Source: Candidatus Terasakiella magnetica (GTDB lineage Bacteria > Pseudomonadota > Alphaproteobacteria > Rhodospirillales > Terasakiellaceae). From it: DNA of 64,000 nucleotides. The DNA is taken from contig NZ_FLYE01000003.1 in the NCBI RefSeq assembly GCF_900093605.1, positions 62,001 through 126,000 of the forward strand. The letters run 5' to 3'. Shown here piece after piece: positions 43,243 through 54,144 of the stretch. The notes under the pieces were generated by a model. That model ran no database searches. It was given only the letters and a program-made list of their open reading frames with translations, and was not told the DNA's origin. The translations under genes and the position numbers were made by a program. Each line of letters begins with the position of its first letter. Positions within the stretch are counted from its first letter, which is position 1.

Positions 43243-44319
43243 TTAGAAAAAACGCCATTTTTTCTTTTTATTCGCGGTCTGGGTTAACCAGCTTTCAGGC
43301 TCATCTGCCTGCGCGCATAAGTCATCTGGGGAGGTGATCGCGCGGTTCTTTTTGCTGTGATATTCCACATCCACCATATAGTTGATGGCTTGAAATTCCG
43401 CCATGGGCAGGGCAGCTTGGGTATAAAGGGCTTTAAAGCCTTTTTCGCCTTTGTCTTTAATGAGGGCTTGGGCATTTTGCACAGGGATTTTTACGCGCTG
43501 AGCCAAGCCATATTCAAAGAAGGTGCGGTCTCCGATTTCTAGCGCTCTGATGATCAGCTCATTACTGAGTTTCCCTTGTTTATCCAACGCAATCACGAGC
43601 TTTTGCGCATCGCGTTTGGATAAAGGGTTCTGAAAGAACCGCTGTTTGGCATCTTCGCGCGATTCAAGGACCATTTTTTCCAGTTGAACGGGGCTGATAT
43701 CGTTGGTTCCAAGGAGATGTGCCTTGATTTGATCACTGATCAGATCAACCATTTGATCAATGATTTGGGCAGGTAGTTCTGCGCGCGAAGCCATGCTGGA
43801 TTGAATCTGTGCGCTTTGATTAAAGCGTTGTAAAACAAGCTCATAAGTTTGCTCAATAAATTGGGCACCCTCATTTTTTAAGGCATGATCAACAACTTCT
43901 TCACTACCTTGGCTGCAAAGATTATGGGTGACGTTGGGGCTTAATGCGGGGCGATGGGCAATGGCTAATTGGCGCTTAACATCCCCTGTTTTGATCAAGG
44001 TAATCAGGTCTGCATCATCGAGAAGCTCATTAAACTCCAGCATAGGCAAAGAGACATCTAAAACATCTTGAGCCAGTTTTAGAGCAAGTTCTTTGGGAAT
44101 GTCAGTTGAGTTCTTCAGGGCTTGGGAAAGGGAGCAGCGAACCGTTTCATCAATATCATCGGCCAGTTTTTGGCAGATGGCGAGGGCCAGTTCAAATTCT
44201 GTCTCCGATAAGGTCTCGCTATTCATATTATAGGCGATTTTCTGCGCCAGAACAGCGCGGCGTTCCGGTGACGCATCCCCATATAAAATCTTCACATCAT
44301 TTTGTGTGACTTCAGACAT
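43243..44319 (-). CDS. DUF2336 family protein
   Basis: 358 residues of HEAT-like helical pairs: DASPERRAVLAQKIAYNM, IDETVRCSLSQALKNS, GDVKRQLAIAHRPALSPNVT, and SSMASRAELPAQIIDQMVDL. This matches the DUF2336 family of alphaproteobacteria (known only by sequence). The stop is 10 bases from the cheZ stop, in the convergent direction. It could belong to a transcript beginning at ygiB and ygiC, although about 130 bases separate it from ygiC. Confidence 0.78.
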   Translation of the reverse strand: MSEVTQNDVKILYGDASPERRAVLAQKIAYNMNSETLSETEFELALAICQKLADDIDETVRCSLSQALKNSTDIPKELALKLAQDVLDVSLPMLEFNELLDDADLITLIKTGDVKRQLAIAHRPALSPNVTHNLCSQGSEEVVDHALKNEGAQFIEQTYELVLQRFNQSAQIQSSMASRAELPAQIIDQMVDLISDQIKAHLLGTNDISPVQLEKMVLESREDAKQRFFQNPLSKRDAQKLVIALDKQGKLSNELIIRALEIGDRTFFEYGLAQRVKIPVQNAQALIKDKGEKGFKALYTQAALPMAEFQAINYMVDVEYHSKKNRAITSPDDLCAQADEPESWLTQTANKKKKWRFF

Positions 44320-44449
44320 AACAAGTATCCCTATAACCCTGAAAAATTATAACAGATTTGTAAATCTATCCCTAGGGTAGAATAGAATTATCTTAATGTA
44401 TGTGACGGCGCACACATAAAGATGAGTTTTTTGAAGAGCTTGCTTTAGA

Positions 44450-45610
44450 TTAATCGCGTATCACATGCGGGATAAAGCGCGATGTATCCTTGGTTATGGC
44501 TGAATTATCTTCGCGAATCCCCATGCCGCAGGGTTGGCTGGCCACAAGCCAACTGCCAATCACTGTATGGTTGCCCTCAAAAATGGGCAAAGGGTGTAAA
44601 GCTTGTACGATTGAGCCTTCTTCCCCATAAGGGCCAGTGACGCTTTCAATTGCTTCGCCGTCTTGATGAATGGTGACATTAGCACCTTCGCGCGAAAAGA
44701 GCGGCTTTTGAACAAAACCACCGCTTAAGCTGGACGCTTTTGGATCATCAGAAAAATAAGCCGGTAAAAGGTTCGGATGACCTTCATACATATCCCATAA
44801 TACGGGTAGGATGGCTTTGTTGGACAGGACCGTTTTCCAAGCAGGCTCAATGAAGGTTGCACCACAGTCTGCCATGGCGGCCCCAAATTCATCCTGCATC
44901 ATCCATTCCCATGGATAGAGTTTGAAGAGATTGGTGATGACATGGTCATGCAGGTCTGTGAGACGCCCTTGTTCATCAATACCAATTTCTTCCATATGGA
45001 TGAAGTGTGTCTCGATTTGGGCCTGATTGGCACATTCTTCGATATAGCGAACGGTGCCTTCATCTTCAAGGCTACCTTGGCAGGCGGCTAAATGAAGAGT
45101 GTCTTTGATCTCCATCGTGCCAAAGGCACCAACCATGGCTTCATGAAGGGAGTTAAACTGGTCACAATCAGGCGGGATGAGCCCCTGTTCCATGGCTTGT
45201 TCCAGCCAGACCCATTGAAAGGCGGCACTTTCATAAAGCGAGGTGGGGGTGTCAGCATTATATTCTAAAAGCTTGGCAGGCCCTGATCCATCATAGGAAA
45301 AATCCATGCGACCATAGAGATTTTTTTCACGGTTTAACCAGCTTTGGCGCACAAAGTCCCAATAATGTCTGGGGATGGCAAATTTTTGCAGCAGGCTTTC
45401 ATCGTTGATGACGCGTTCCACCACTTCAAAACACATCTGCTCCAACTCGGCTGTTGGGTCTTCGATGTGGGTTTCAATCTGCTCTAGGGTGAAGCGATAA
45501 CACACGCTTTCATCCCAATATTTCTCACCATCAATGGTGTGAAACTGGAAGCCGACCTCTTTTGCCAGGTCCTGCCAGTTGGAACGTTCTTCAATCTCAA
45601 TACGATGCAT
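44450..45610 (-). CDS. ygiC: Glutathionylspermidine synthase-like ATP-grasp protein (YgiC)
   Basis: 386 residues. GSP_synth family features: FVRQSWLNREKNLYGRMDFS, LLEYNADTPTSLYESAAFQW, PWEWMMQDEFGAAMAD, EPAWKTVLSNKAILPVLWDM, and the C-terminal GGFVQKPLFSREGANVTI that contributes to the ATP site. It lies directly after ygiB, as in enterobacteria, separated by a double-hairpin repeat. The substrate of YgiC is not established; it lacks the amidase domain of full glutathionylspermidine synthase. Confidence 0.9.
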   Translation of the reverse strand: MHRIEIEERSNWQDLAKEVGFQFHTIDGEKYWDESVCYRFTLEQIETHIEDPTAELEQMCFEVVERVINDESLLQKFAIPRHYWDFVRQSWLNREKNLYGRMDFSYDGSGPAKLLEYNADTPTSLYESAAFQWVWLEQAMEQGLIPPDCDQFNSLHEAMVGAFGTMEIKDTLHLAACQGSLEDEGTVRYIEECANQAQIETHFIHMEEIGIDEQGRLTDLHDHVITNLFKLYPWEWMMQDEFGAAMADCGATFIEPAWKTVLSNKAILPVLWDMYEGHPNLLPAYFSDDPKASSLSGGFVQKPLFSREGANVTIHQDGEAIESVTGPYGEEGSIVQALHPLPIFEGNHTVIGSWLVASQPCGMGIREDNSAITKDTSRFIPHVIRD

Positions 45611-45623
45611 TTTTTTTCCTGTT

Positions 45624-45670
45624 ACACTGGTGAAGACCAGTGTCTAGTTTCTGGCCTGTGCCAGAATGAC
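45624..45670. repeat. Double-hairpin intergenic repeat between ygiB and ygiC
   Basis: ACACTGGT (45624-45631), GAAG, ACCAGTGT (45636-45643) is a perfect 8-bp stem with a tetraloop. TTCTGGC (45649-45655), CTGT, GCCAGAA (45660-45666) is a perfect 7-bp stem, followed by TGAC. The second hairpin is a member of the CCAGAATGAC family also seen at 7516 and 19635. Confidence 0.75.
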
Positions 45671-45671
45671 A

Positions 45672-46229
45672 TCAGCCACCATAGCTCTTAAAGCCACCCG
45701 TCTTGCGCATGGCTGTGCTGCCAAAACCACCGCGACGCACGGTTGAAGTTTTGGTTGTTGGGCGTTTGGTCACGTTTGAGGGGACTTTTTGCACACCCGT
45801 TTTGCCAGAGACTTTTTGGTTATCACCCGTGCGGAAGTTTTTAGGATCATCTTTGGAGCGATAAAGCGGCTGTGTTGCCACGTTGGAACGTCCACCCCCT
45901 GACAGCATGGAGCCCATCATATAGCCCATCATCATCGGCATGAAGATAGAACCACCTGTGGAGGTTTGTTGCGGGGCCTGTTCACATTGTGCTTCACCAA
46001 AGTCAGCTTGGCAATCTTCAACGGAGGTGTATTTCGGTGCTGTGCGCACATGTTCTTCAGCAGCTTTTTCCCAACCTTGGCGGCATTGATCAAGGTCTTG
46101 TCCTTCAAACTTTGCACATTCATCCACGTCTTCGAAAATAGAGGCAACCTCATCGGGGTTGTCACATGCCGTCATGGTGAAAAGTGTTGCACCCATGAGG
46201 GCCAGTTTTAAAGATTTTGAGCGTTTCAT
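45672..46229 (-). CDS. ygiB: DUF1190 lipoprotein (YgiB-like)
   Basis: 185 residues from the ATG at 46229, preceded by AAAGGT; an upstream frame reaches 46283. The signal peptide (LKLALMGATLFTMTAC) ends in a lipobox. Then come the cysteine-containing repeats DVDECAKFEGQDLDQCRQGW and EDCQADFGEAQCEQ typical of DUF1190, a Met/Gly-rich hydrophobic stretch (FMPMMMGYMMGSMLSGGG) and a Thr/Arg/Gly-rich tail. It pairs with ygiC downstream. Function is unknown. Confidence 0.87.
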   Translation of the reverse strand: MKRSKSLKLALMGATLFTMTACDNPDEVASIFEDVDECAKFEGQDLDQCRQGWEKAAEEHVRTAPKYTSVEDCQADFGEAQCEQAPQQTSTGGSIFMPMMMGYMMGSMLSGGGRSNVATQPLYRSKDDPKNFRTGDNQKVSGKTGVQKVPSNVTKRPTTKTSTVRRGGFGSTAMRKTGGFKSYGG

Positions 46230-46298
46230 TTTGAATACCTTTTGACCTGTCTGCAAAACAATGTAATCAGAATAGAAAATCAAACAAGTGAAAGTTCA

Positions 46299-46775
46299 AT
46301 GGAAAGACCAAATTACATCACTCCAGAGGGTCTTGAGGCCCTAAAAGATGAAAAATACGCGCTTTGGTCGGTTGAAAGACCCAAAGTGGTCAAGGTGGTT
46401 TCATGGGCTGCGGGTAATGGTGATCGCTCAGAAAATGCCGATTATCAATATGGTAAAAAACGCCTGCGCGAAATTGATCGTCGCGTGCGTTTCCTGACTA
46501 AACGTATTGAGGCGGCGGTTGTGGTTAAGGTCGAAGAGCAAACCAACCGCGATCAGGTCTTTTTTGGCGCAAGCGTTATTTATGAAAATGAGCGTGAAGA
46601 AGAAGTTTCTGTGCGCATCGTTGGTGAAGATGAGGTCGATTCCACCAAAGGCTTGATCAGCTGGGTCTCGCCCGTTGCGCGTGCGCTCAATAAAGCGCGG
46701 GTGGGGAACTTGGTAACAGTAAAGACCCCCAAGGGCGCAGAAGAGCTCGAAGTTATCGAGATTTCTTATAAGTAA
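46299..46775 (+). CDS. greB: Transcription elongation factor GreB
   Basis: 158 residues from the ATG at 46299 (MERPNYITPEGLEALKDE); a frame extension to 46242 overlaps the ygiB start and lacks resemblance. The coiled-coil tip carries the acidic residues in GNGDRSENADYQYGKKRLRE, and the C-terminal FKBP-like domain contains GEDEVDSTKGLISWVSPVAR. It stimulates transcript cleavage by backtracked RNA polymerase. It is divergent from ygiB across 69 bases. Confidence 0.95.
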   Translation: MERPNYITPEGLEALKDEKYALWSVERPKVVKVVSWAAGNGDRSENADYQYGKKRLREIDRRVRFLTKRIEAAVVVKVEEQTNRDQVFFGASVIYENEREEEVSVRIVGEDEVDSTKGLISWVSPVARALNKARVGNLVTVKTPKGAEELEVIEISYK

Positions 46776-46806
46776 GAGCCCCCCCGCATATGGTGGGAGG
46801 CTCTTA
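46773..46806. terminator. Stem-loop between greB and the chemoreceptor gene
   Basis: TAAGAGCC (46773-46780, including the greB stop) pairs with GGCTCTTA (46799-46806), extended inside by C-rich and G-rich strands. It is symmetric and lies between convergent genes. No long T-run follows, so terminator activity is likely but not certain. Confidence 0.55.
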
Positions 46807-46814
46807 ACGATAAT

Positions 46815-48101
46815 TTACAGCATTTTAAAGAAGGTCTTGAGGTCTGTGTTGAGTTCTTCCACAGGTTCAATCTGGTCACCAGCGGCCCAAATTACGGCAA
46901 TGGCCCCTGCATAAGACCCGGCTGAAGCTTGGGCAATATCACCGATGCGATCAGATACTTTGGTGGATTGATCGGCAACATGGCTGACTTTGGTTGAAAT
47001 GTCACTGGTGGCTGCACCTTGTTCTTCAACTGCTGCTGCGATGGCGGCTGAGACTTCATTAATTTCATGAATGGTGCGGCTGATATCGCGTGATTTATGG
47101 ACAACACCATCTGTGGCCTCTTGAATATTGCCGATTTGCTCTGCAATTTTATCAGTGGCTTTACTGGTTTGATCTGCAAGATTTTTAACTTCAGCTGCCA
47201 CAACGGCAAAGCCTTTACCAGCCTCGCCTGCACGTGAAGCTTCTACAGTCGCGTTTAGGGCAAGGAGATTGGTTTTTGCTGCAATGTCAGAAATCAACTG
47301 GATGACTTCACCAATGTTTTTGGCTTCATCAGAAAGCATGGTGATATCACTTTGAATACTTTCCACATTATCCATGGCTGTTTTGGACGTTTCACTGGCG
47401 TAAGAAACCTGACGGGTAATCTCAGCAACAGAAGAGGTTAATTCTTCGGTTGCAGCAGCAACAAGCGTGATGCTTTGTGAGGTTTCAAAGGCAGAATCCG
47501 CAACTTCAATGGTGCCTGATGAGCTTTTATCGATTTTGCCGCCCATGCTTTCGGCTTCTTGAACGATAGAATTGGAATTTTCCACAACACGGCCAACCAC
47601 TTCATGCACTTTTCCTTGCAGTTCAATAGATGATCTTTGCATTTCAGAAAGGTTATGGATGGAGCCATTGATATCGCGTGAGGCTTTTAAGAATGCCCCT
47701 GTCATGCCGCGCTCAAAAATACGACGGAAGTATTTTTTATCAGCAACATATTCCATAGCCGCAGCTGATTCACGAACAAAGGCATCTGTTCGATCAATGG
47801 CAGCGTTTACCGCATCATAAAGCTCTTGGGTTTTTCCCGAGCTTACAGACGTGATACGGGCTTCGAAATTACCTTTGTCAATTTCATGACATACACGTGT
47901 AACTTCATCCATGCCTGCACAAGAAGCAGCACTTTCACCCGAAGAAAGCAGGAGAAATAGACAAACAGACGTGAGCACGATCAAGACAACAGGAAGCAGG
48001 GAAAACCCGCTTACAACAATCGTCTGGATGAAAAGGGCGATCAGCGCGCCAAAGGCAAGAATAGTTAAAAACGTAGTCCTAGATTGAGAGGATAAACTCA
48101 T
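46815..48101 (-). CDS. Methyl-accepting chemotaxis protein with no periplasmic domain
   Basis: 428 residues from the ATG at 48101; a GTG/TTG region just upstream keeps the frame. Two closely spaced membrane helices ([20 protein letters not shown] and [20 protein letters not shown]) leave almost nothing outside. A HAMP-like/linker segment follows, then the signalling hairpin with the tip [38 protein letters not shown]. The gene overlaps the end of the upstream PAS gene by 23 bases. That pairing suggests a redox or energy receptor split over two proteins, like Aer. Confidence 0.9.
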   Translation of the reverse strand: MSLSSQSRTTFLTILAFGALIALFIQTIVVSGFSLLPVVLIVLTSVCLFLLLSSGESAASCAGMDEVTRVCHEIDKGNFEARITSVSSGKTQELYDAVNAAIDRTDAFVRESAAAMEYVADKKYFRRIFERGMTGAFLKASRDINGSIHNLSEMQRSSIELQGKVHEVVGRVVENSNSIVQEAESMGGKIDKSSSGTIEVADSAFETSQSITLVAAATEELTSSVAEITRQVSYASETSKTAMDNVESIQSDITMLSDEAKNIGEVIQLISDIAAKTNLLALNATVEASRAGEAGKGFAVVAAEVKNLADQTSKATDKIAEQIGNIQEATDGVVHKSRDISRTIHEINEVSAAIAAAVEEQGAATSDISTKVSHVADQSTKVSDRIGDIAQASAGSYAGAIAVIWAAGDQIEPVEELNTDLKTFFKML

Positions 48102-48606
48102 CGTAGGCAACACCTTTCTCGTTTAAGATGCCCATTAAATGCTGAGTTGAGGCTTCCATACCTTCTTTTCTATTTTGATGGGACTGTTCAATTTGTAACA
48201 GTTGGGCATAAAGCGGAATGATGATGTTATCCAGCGTGTCGCGTTTTGGAACGCGGCGGTTTGAATGATATCCCACAATATTGCCACTCACATCAAAGCT
48301 TGGCGTAACATGCGCCAAAACCCAGTAATGGTCACCGTTTTTGCAGCGGTTCATGACATAAGCAAATAGCTCTTTCTTCTGTGCCATTGTGTCCCAAAGG
48401 AGTTTGAAAACACATCGTGGCATATCTGGATGACGGATCATGCTGTGGGGTTGACCCATGACTTCAGGCAGGATGTAGCCCGCAACATCAAGGAAAATTT
48501 TATTAGCGTAAGTAATGCGGCCTTTTAAGTCCGTTTTACTAACGATAATCTCATCGTCACCAAATGTACGTTCTTCCCCGGTCAAAATATTATTGGCGTT
48601 CGTCAT
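48079..48606 (-). CDS. Aer-like PAS domain protein
   Basis: 175 residues from the ATG at 48606; a TTG at 48642 is less likely. One PAS domain ([60 protein letters not shown]) of the type found in Aer, where it binds FAD, followed by a helical tail ([20 protein letters not shown]). Its 3' end overlaps the receptor gene downstream. It probably feeds redox state to that receptor; cofactor and partner are inferred. Confidence 0.85.
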   Translation of the reverse strand: MTNANNILTGEERTFGDDEIIVSKTDLKGRITYANKIFLDVAGYILPEVMGQPHSMIRHPDMPRCVFKLLWDTMAQKKELFAYVMNRCKNGDHYWVLAHVTPSFDVSGNIVGYHSNRRVPKRDTLDNIIIPLYAQLLQIEQSHQNRKEGMEASTQHLMGILNEKGVAYDEFILSI

Positions 48607-48730
48607 CTTTTGAGAACCTTTGTTGGTTTTTGCTTTGTACAAGACATTTTATAAAACAAATTCCATTTGTACACAAAAAACTCATAAAATTTATGTGGTT
48701 ATACATATGTGGTAGTAAAACAGACAAATA

Positions 48731-48758
48731 TTGACTCTTTGGCAAATATAAGTATATT
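48731..48758 (+). promoter_or_regulatory. Promoter of rplU-rpmA
   Basis: TTGACT (48731-48736), 16-base spacer, TATATT (48753-48758). This predicts a leader of about 120 bases before rplU. Two GACTC (GANTC) sites, at about 48733 and 48764, flank or overlap it. Confidence 0.7.
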
Positions 48759-48888
48759 GCGCCGACTCTGGATAAAGATGTTTTTCTTTGTCCATTTTAT
48801 CAGCACGCTGCTTGGGGTAATTTTTAAGTTGGCAAGTTCTGCATGATGCAGGCACCGTAAAGCGCGTATATTAAAGGGTATGTGAACC

Positions 48889-49200
48889 ATGTTCGCTATC
48901 GTTAAAACAGGCGGCAAGCAGTATACTGTCGCTGAAAACGACGTAATCGTTGTTGAAAAATTGGCTGGTGAAGCCGGTTCTGAAATCAAGCTGGAAGACG
49001 TTCTTCTGGTTGGTGCAGAAGGCAAAACCACAGTTGGCACGCCACTTGTTAAAGGCGCTGCAGTTACTGCAGAAGTTCTTGAGCAAGGCAAAGGTGATAA
49101 AGTTATCATCTTTAAGAAAAAGCGCCGTCAAAACTATCGCCGCACAAAAGGTCACCGCCAAGAGCAGACTGTTTTGCGCATTAAGTCTATTAAAGGCTAA
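48889..49200 (+). CDS. rplU: 50S ribosomal protein L21
   Basis: 103 residues. [20 protein letters not shown] at the start and [20 protein letters not shown] near the end are diagnostic. The first gene of rplU-rpmA. Confidence 0.98.
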   Translation: MFAIVKTGGKQYTVAENDVIVVEKLAGEAGSEIKLEDVLLVGAEGKTTVGTPLVKGAAVTAEVLEQGKGDKVIIFKKKRRQNYRRTKGHRQEQTVLRIKSIKG

Positions 49201-49226
49201 GGCCGTTAACCTCAGGAGATTAAGTT

Positions 49227-49484
49227 ATGGCTCATAAGAAAGCTGGTGGCTCGTCCCGTAACGGTCGCGATTCAGAAAGCAAACGCCTCGGCGTAAAAAA
49301 ATACGGTGGTGAAGCTGTTCTCGCTGGTAACATTTTGGTCCGTCAACGCGGCACAAAATTCTACCCAGGCGAAAACGTAGGCATCGGTAAAGATCACACT
49401 CTGTTTGCTACAGCAGAAGGTAAAGTGAACTTCCGCACCAAAGCCAAAGGCCGCACCTACGTAAACGTAGACGCTGCTGAATAA
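49227..49484 (+). CDS. rpmA: 50S ribosomal protein L27
   Basis: 85 residues. [20 protein letters not shown] is the classical N-terminus that reaches the peptidyl-transferase centre; [20 protein letters not shown] follows. AGGAGA lies about 9 bases before the ATG. Codon use is typical of ribosomal proteins. Confidence 0.98.
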   Translation: MAHKKAGGSSRNGRDSESKRLGVKKYGGEAVLAGNILVRQRGTKFYPGENVGIGKDHTLFATAEGKVNFRTKAKGRTYVNVDAAE

Positions 49485-49503
49485 GCTTTTTCAAAGCTTA
49501 TGA

Positions 49504-50739
<1,236 letters not shown>

Positions 50740-50792
50740 CAACGCATTTCTAATCCCCTATAAAAACATCAAGAATATATCAGGGTAATTTT

Positions 50793-51926
50793 ATGAGTGA
50801 TCTTCTCAAAAGTACGCAGGTTCAAGATGCCAAGCGTATTGTCATTAAAATCGGCTCTGCCTTGTTGGTGGATGAAGCCCATGGCACGGTGCATCGCAAA
50901 TGGCTTGATAGTCTAGCTGCTGACATTGCAGCTGTGCGTGCACGTGGTCAAGAAGTGGTGATCGTTACTTCTGGTGCCATTGCGGTGGGAAGACGCCATC
51001 TTGATTTACCTAAAACAAGCCTGCGCCTTGATGAAAAACAAGCCGCTGCGGCCTGTGGTAATATCCGCCTTGCCCATGCCTATCAGGAAGTTCTTGGTCA
51101 TCATCAAATTACTGTGGCGCAAATTTTGGTGACCTTGGAAGATAGTGAAAATCGTCGTCGCTATATTAATGCGCGCAATACCATTGAGACATTGCTGAAA
51201 GTCGGCGCGGTGCCCTTGATTAATGAAAATGACTCTGTGGCAACCGATGAAATCCGTTTTGGTGATAATGATCGTTTAGCCGCACGGGTGGCTGCGATGA
51301 TCAGTGCGGATACGCTTGTGTTATTTTCAGATATCGACGGACTTTATACGGCTGATCCTTCTAAGGATGAAAATGCCACTTTTATTCCCGTAGTTGATAG
51401 TATTAATGCTGATATTGAGGCCATGGCGTCTGGTTCTGCCAGCGATGTGGGCTCAGGCGGTATGACGACAAAAATCGCTGCTGCTAAAATTGCCATTAAT
51501 GCGGGCTGTCGCATGGTGATTACCAAAGGAGAGCGCGAGCATCCTTTAAAAGCCTTGGAAGATGGCGCAAAATGTACATGGTTCTTACCTGCTGCCACAC
51601 CCAAGAAAGCGCGCAAACAATGGATTTCGGGCAGTCTTAAACCTGTTGGCGAAGTCATTGTTGATGGCGGGGCGATCAAGGCCTTAAAGGCGGGGAAAAG
51701 TCTCTTGCCCATTGGGGTGAAGGAAGTTAAAGGCGATTTTATGCGCGGTGAGGCTGTTACGGTTAAAGGACCGGACGGGGTGGAGATCGGGCGCGGCTTG
51801 ATTGCCTATGGCTCAGAAGATGCGCGCAAAATCGTTGGGGTAAAATCTAGCGAGATTAAAGATAAGCTTGGTTATATAGGGCGTGATGAAATGATCCATC
51901 GTGACCATCTGGTGGTGGAACTATGA
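50793..51926 (+). CDS. proB: Glutamate 5-kinase
   Basis: 377 residues. The amino-acid kinase domain ([84 protein letters not shown]) is followed by a PUA domain ([20 protein letters not shown]). First step of proline synthesis. Its stop overlaps the next gene by 4 bases; proA is two genes away beyond an inverted transporter gene. Confidence 0.96.
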   Translation: MSDLLKSTQVQDAKRIVIKIGSALLVDEAHGTVHRKWLDSLAADIAAVRARGQEVVIVTSGAIAVGRRHLDLPKTSLRLDEKQAAAACGNIRLAHAYQEVLGHHQITVAQILVTLEDSENRRRYINARNTIETLLKVGAVPLINENDSVATDEIRFGDNDRLAARVAAMISADTLVLFSDIDGLYTADPSKDENATFIPVVDSINADIEAMASGSASDVGSGGMTTKIAAAKIAINAGCRMVITKGEREHPLKALEDGAKCTWFLPAATPKKARKQWISGSLKPVGEVIVDGGAIKALKAGKSLLPIGVKEVKGDFMRGEAVTVKGPDGVEIGRGLIAYGSEDARKIVGVKSSEIKDKLGYIGRDEMIHRDHLVVEL

Positions 51927-52846
51927 TTGATATTTCTTACGTTATCACGGTTTATAATAAAGCCCCTTATATGGAACCCATGCTCAATGGGTTGGAGCGC
52001 CAAAGCGGTGATTTTTCGCGCGAATATATCTTTGTTGATGATGGCTCCACAGATAATTCAGTTGAGATGATCCGGGAGCGCACAAAAGGCTGGGATAACG
52101 TGCGTATCATCACGCGAGAAAATGGCGGCATCAGTGTGGCAACCAACACAGGTGGTTTTGCGGCATCTGGTGAATTTATCAAAATCGTTGATGCCGATGA
52201 TGTGCTGACTTCTTATGCCTCAAGGCGCATGTTAGAAATGATGCGCGAACATAAGCTTGATCATCTTTCCGCCAAATGGGTTTTAAGTGATGATGTGGAA
52301 GCTGAAGCCTTAAAGCAAGAAGATGAGAGCGGTAGCGTTCATATCATTAATGATCCACTTCGTGAGTTTATTAAACGCGGTATGGCAGGCTCAACCTCCA
52401 CCATGGTGCGTACCAGTATGTTTAAGGAAATGGGCGGGGCGGACCCTGAAGTCTTTGTGCAAGATGTTTCCATTCCCTTGCGTGTGGCTGGGCGTGGGCG
52501 CATGGGCTCAACCGACCTTTTGGCTGTTATTGGCCCGCGCGATGTGGATGGGCGCATGATGGGGGCACATCCCACCATGGTCTATACCATGAGTGCCAAT
52601 ATGTATCATTTCTTGCGCGATAACCCCGATGTGCCAACGCAATTGCAACGTTTGGCGTTTAAACGCTGTGCGGGGCGGGCATGGAAATGGGCCAAGCGTG
52701 AACAGAAGAAATCCATGTTTTCAAAGGATTTCTATCTCTATCTTATGGCGCAACTGCCCATTTGGTATAAGACGGCAAACTGGATTAAAGAAACCTTGCA
52801 TACATGGGATAATGAAGAGATCCGCCATCCGCCCAAACGCGGTTAA
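51923..52846 (+). CDS. Family 2 glycosyltransferase
   Basis: 307 residues. GT-A fold: [37 protein letters not shown], and the nucleotide-sugar DxD in [21 protein letters not shown] conserved HDHLSAKW-like acceptor region and [16 protein letters not shown] follow. The acceptor is unknown (cell-surface glycan is likely). It is translationally coupled to proB by an ATGA overlap, which is an unusual pairing, and its stop overlaps the convergent MFS gene. Confidence 0.87.
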   Translation: MIDISYVITVYNKAPYMEPMLNGLERQSGDFSREYIFVDDGSTDNSVEMIRERTKGWDNVRIITRENGGISVATNTGGFAASGEFIKIVDADDVLTSYASRRMLEMMREHKLDHLSAKWVLSDDVEAEALKQEDESGSVHIINDPLREFIKRGMAGSTSTMVRTSMFKEMGGADPEVFVQDVSIPLRVAGRGRMGSTDLLAVIGPRDVDGRMMGAHPTMVYTMSANMYHFLRDNPDVPTQLQRLAFKRCAGRAWKWAKREQKKSMFSKDFYLYLMAQLPIWYKTANWIKETLHTWDNEEIRHPPKRG

Positions 52847-54063
52847 GAGCCGGTCATCATCTTCATGTTTTTTTGCTGGATACCCAACCAGATGACGCTG
52901 AGTAAAGCGAGCAGGAGCGGTAAGCCAATGACCATATTGACCCAATCCCAGCCCATGGCATTTTGAATGGCCCCGCTTGAAAAGCTGCCGATGGCAACAA
53001 CGCTAAAGACAATCAGGTCATTTACCGCTTGAACTTTGGAGCGTTCCGTCTCGCGGTAACATTGGGTGAGCAGGGATGATCCGCCAATAAACATGAAGTT
53101 CCACCCCACCCCAAGCGCGACAAGCGCAAACCAGAAATTCATGAGATCAAGTCCGCTTAAGGCAAAAGCCATACAGGCGACATTTAACAGTGTGCCGATA
53201 AAGATAATGCGCAGCACCCCGTATTTTTTAATCAGTTTTCCGGTAAAGAAACTGGGCAGGAACATGCCGACCACATGCCATTGAATGACAAAGGCTGCAT
53301 CTTTAAATTCAAGCCCGCATCCCACCATGGCAAGTGGGGTAGCTGTCATGACAAAACTCATCACCCCATAGCCCATGGCGGCAGCGAGAACAGCGGTGAT
53401 AAAGGCGGGTTGTTTGGCAATTTCGCTTAACGGGCGGGCGGGTCCGTGATGGTCTTCATGGGGGACATCATTTCTAAAACGCACCAGACAGACAACGAAA
53501 ATAGCGGCGATATAGACAAGGGTGAGAGACGCAAAGCCCCCGGCAAAAAGCACAGGCTCAAAATAATCCTTGGTCTGGGTTGCCAGCCATGGCCCTAAAA
53601 AGGCTGCGATGATCCCACCTGCCATCACATAGGAAATGGCTTGGGGGCGGTGTTGAGCTTCGACCACTTCGGTTGCGGCAAAACGAAGATACTGACCAAA
53701 GGAATTTGTTATCCCAAGGCCAAAACTGCCCGCAGAGAATAACCAGAAAGAACCTTCAAAAATGCCCCATGTGGCAAGGCCTGCGGAGAGAAAACCAATG
53801 AAGAAACCAACGCTAAAGCCAATCTTCCTGCCGACTTTCCCCATAAAGAGGGAAGCGGGAACAGCGGCGCACATCATGCCTACAAACTGGATCGCCAAGG
53901 GCAGGGTGGACATGGACGGATCATCAGCCAAGTAGGTACCCGTAAGGGCTGTCATGGTCATGATCAAGCTGCCCGCACTCATGACTAAAGCCTGACAAGA
54001 AGACAGTAAAAAGACCTGAAAACGGTCCCTTGACCAGTTGTATGTATATTCGTTTGTACTCAT
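52843..54063 (-). CDS. Major facilitator superfamily transporter
   Basis: 406 residues from the ATG at 54063 (MSTNEYTYNWSRDRFQVFLL). The open frame runs on to 54237, but that part lies opposite the start of proA and has no resemblance. Twelve membrane helices; the cytoplasmic loop SLFMGKVGRKIGFSVGFF is the MFS motif A. The substrate cannot be told. Its 3' end overlaps the glycosyltransferase stop by 4 bases and it is divergent from proA, so it breaks the proB-proA order. Confidence 0.88.
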   Translation of the reverse strand: MSTNEYTYNWSRDRFQVFLLSSCQALVMSAGSLIMTMTALTGTYLADDPSMSTLPLAIQFVGMMCAAVPASLFMGKVGRKIGFSVGFFIGFLSAGLATWGIFEGSFWLFSAGSFGLGITNSFGQYLRFAATEVVEAQHRPQAISYVMAGGIIAAFLGPWLATQTKDYFEPVLFAGGFASLTLVYIAAIFVVCLVRFRNDVPHEDHHGPARPLSEIAKQPAFITAVLAAAMGYGVMSFVMTATPLAMVGCGLEFKDAAFVIQWHVVGMFLPSFFTGKLIKKYGVLRIIFIGTLLNVACMAFALSGLDLMNFWFALVALGVGWNFMFIGGSSLLTQCYRETERSKVQAVNDLIVFSVVAIGSFSSGAIQNAMGWDWVNMVIGLPLLLALLSVIWLGIQQKNMKMMTGS

Positions 54064-54144
54064 GAAATAGTGATACAGGTTGCCAGAGGGAATTGAAATG
54101 CTTATTTTGACGCACATATATGTAAAAATAAGGAAATGAGTGCA

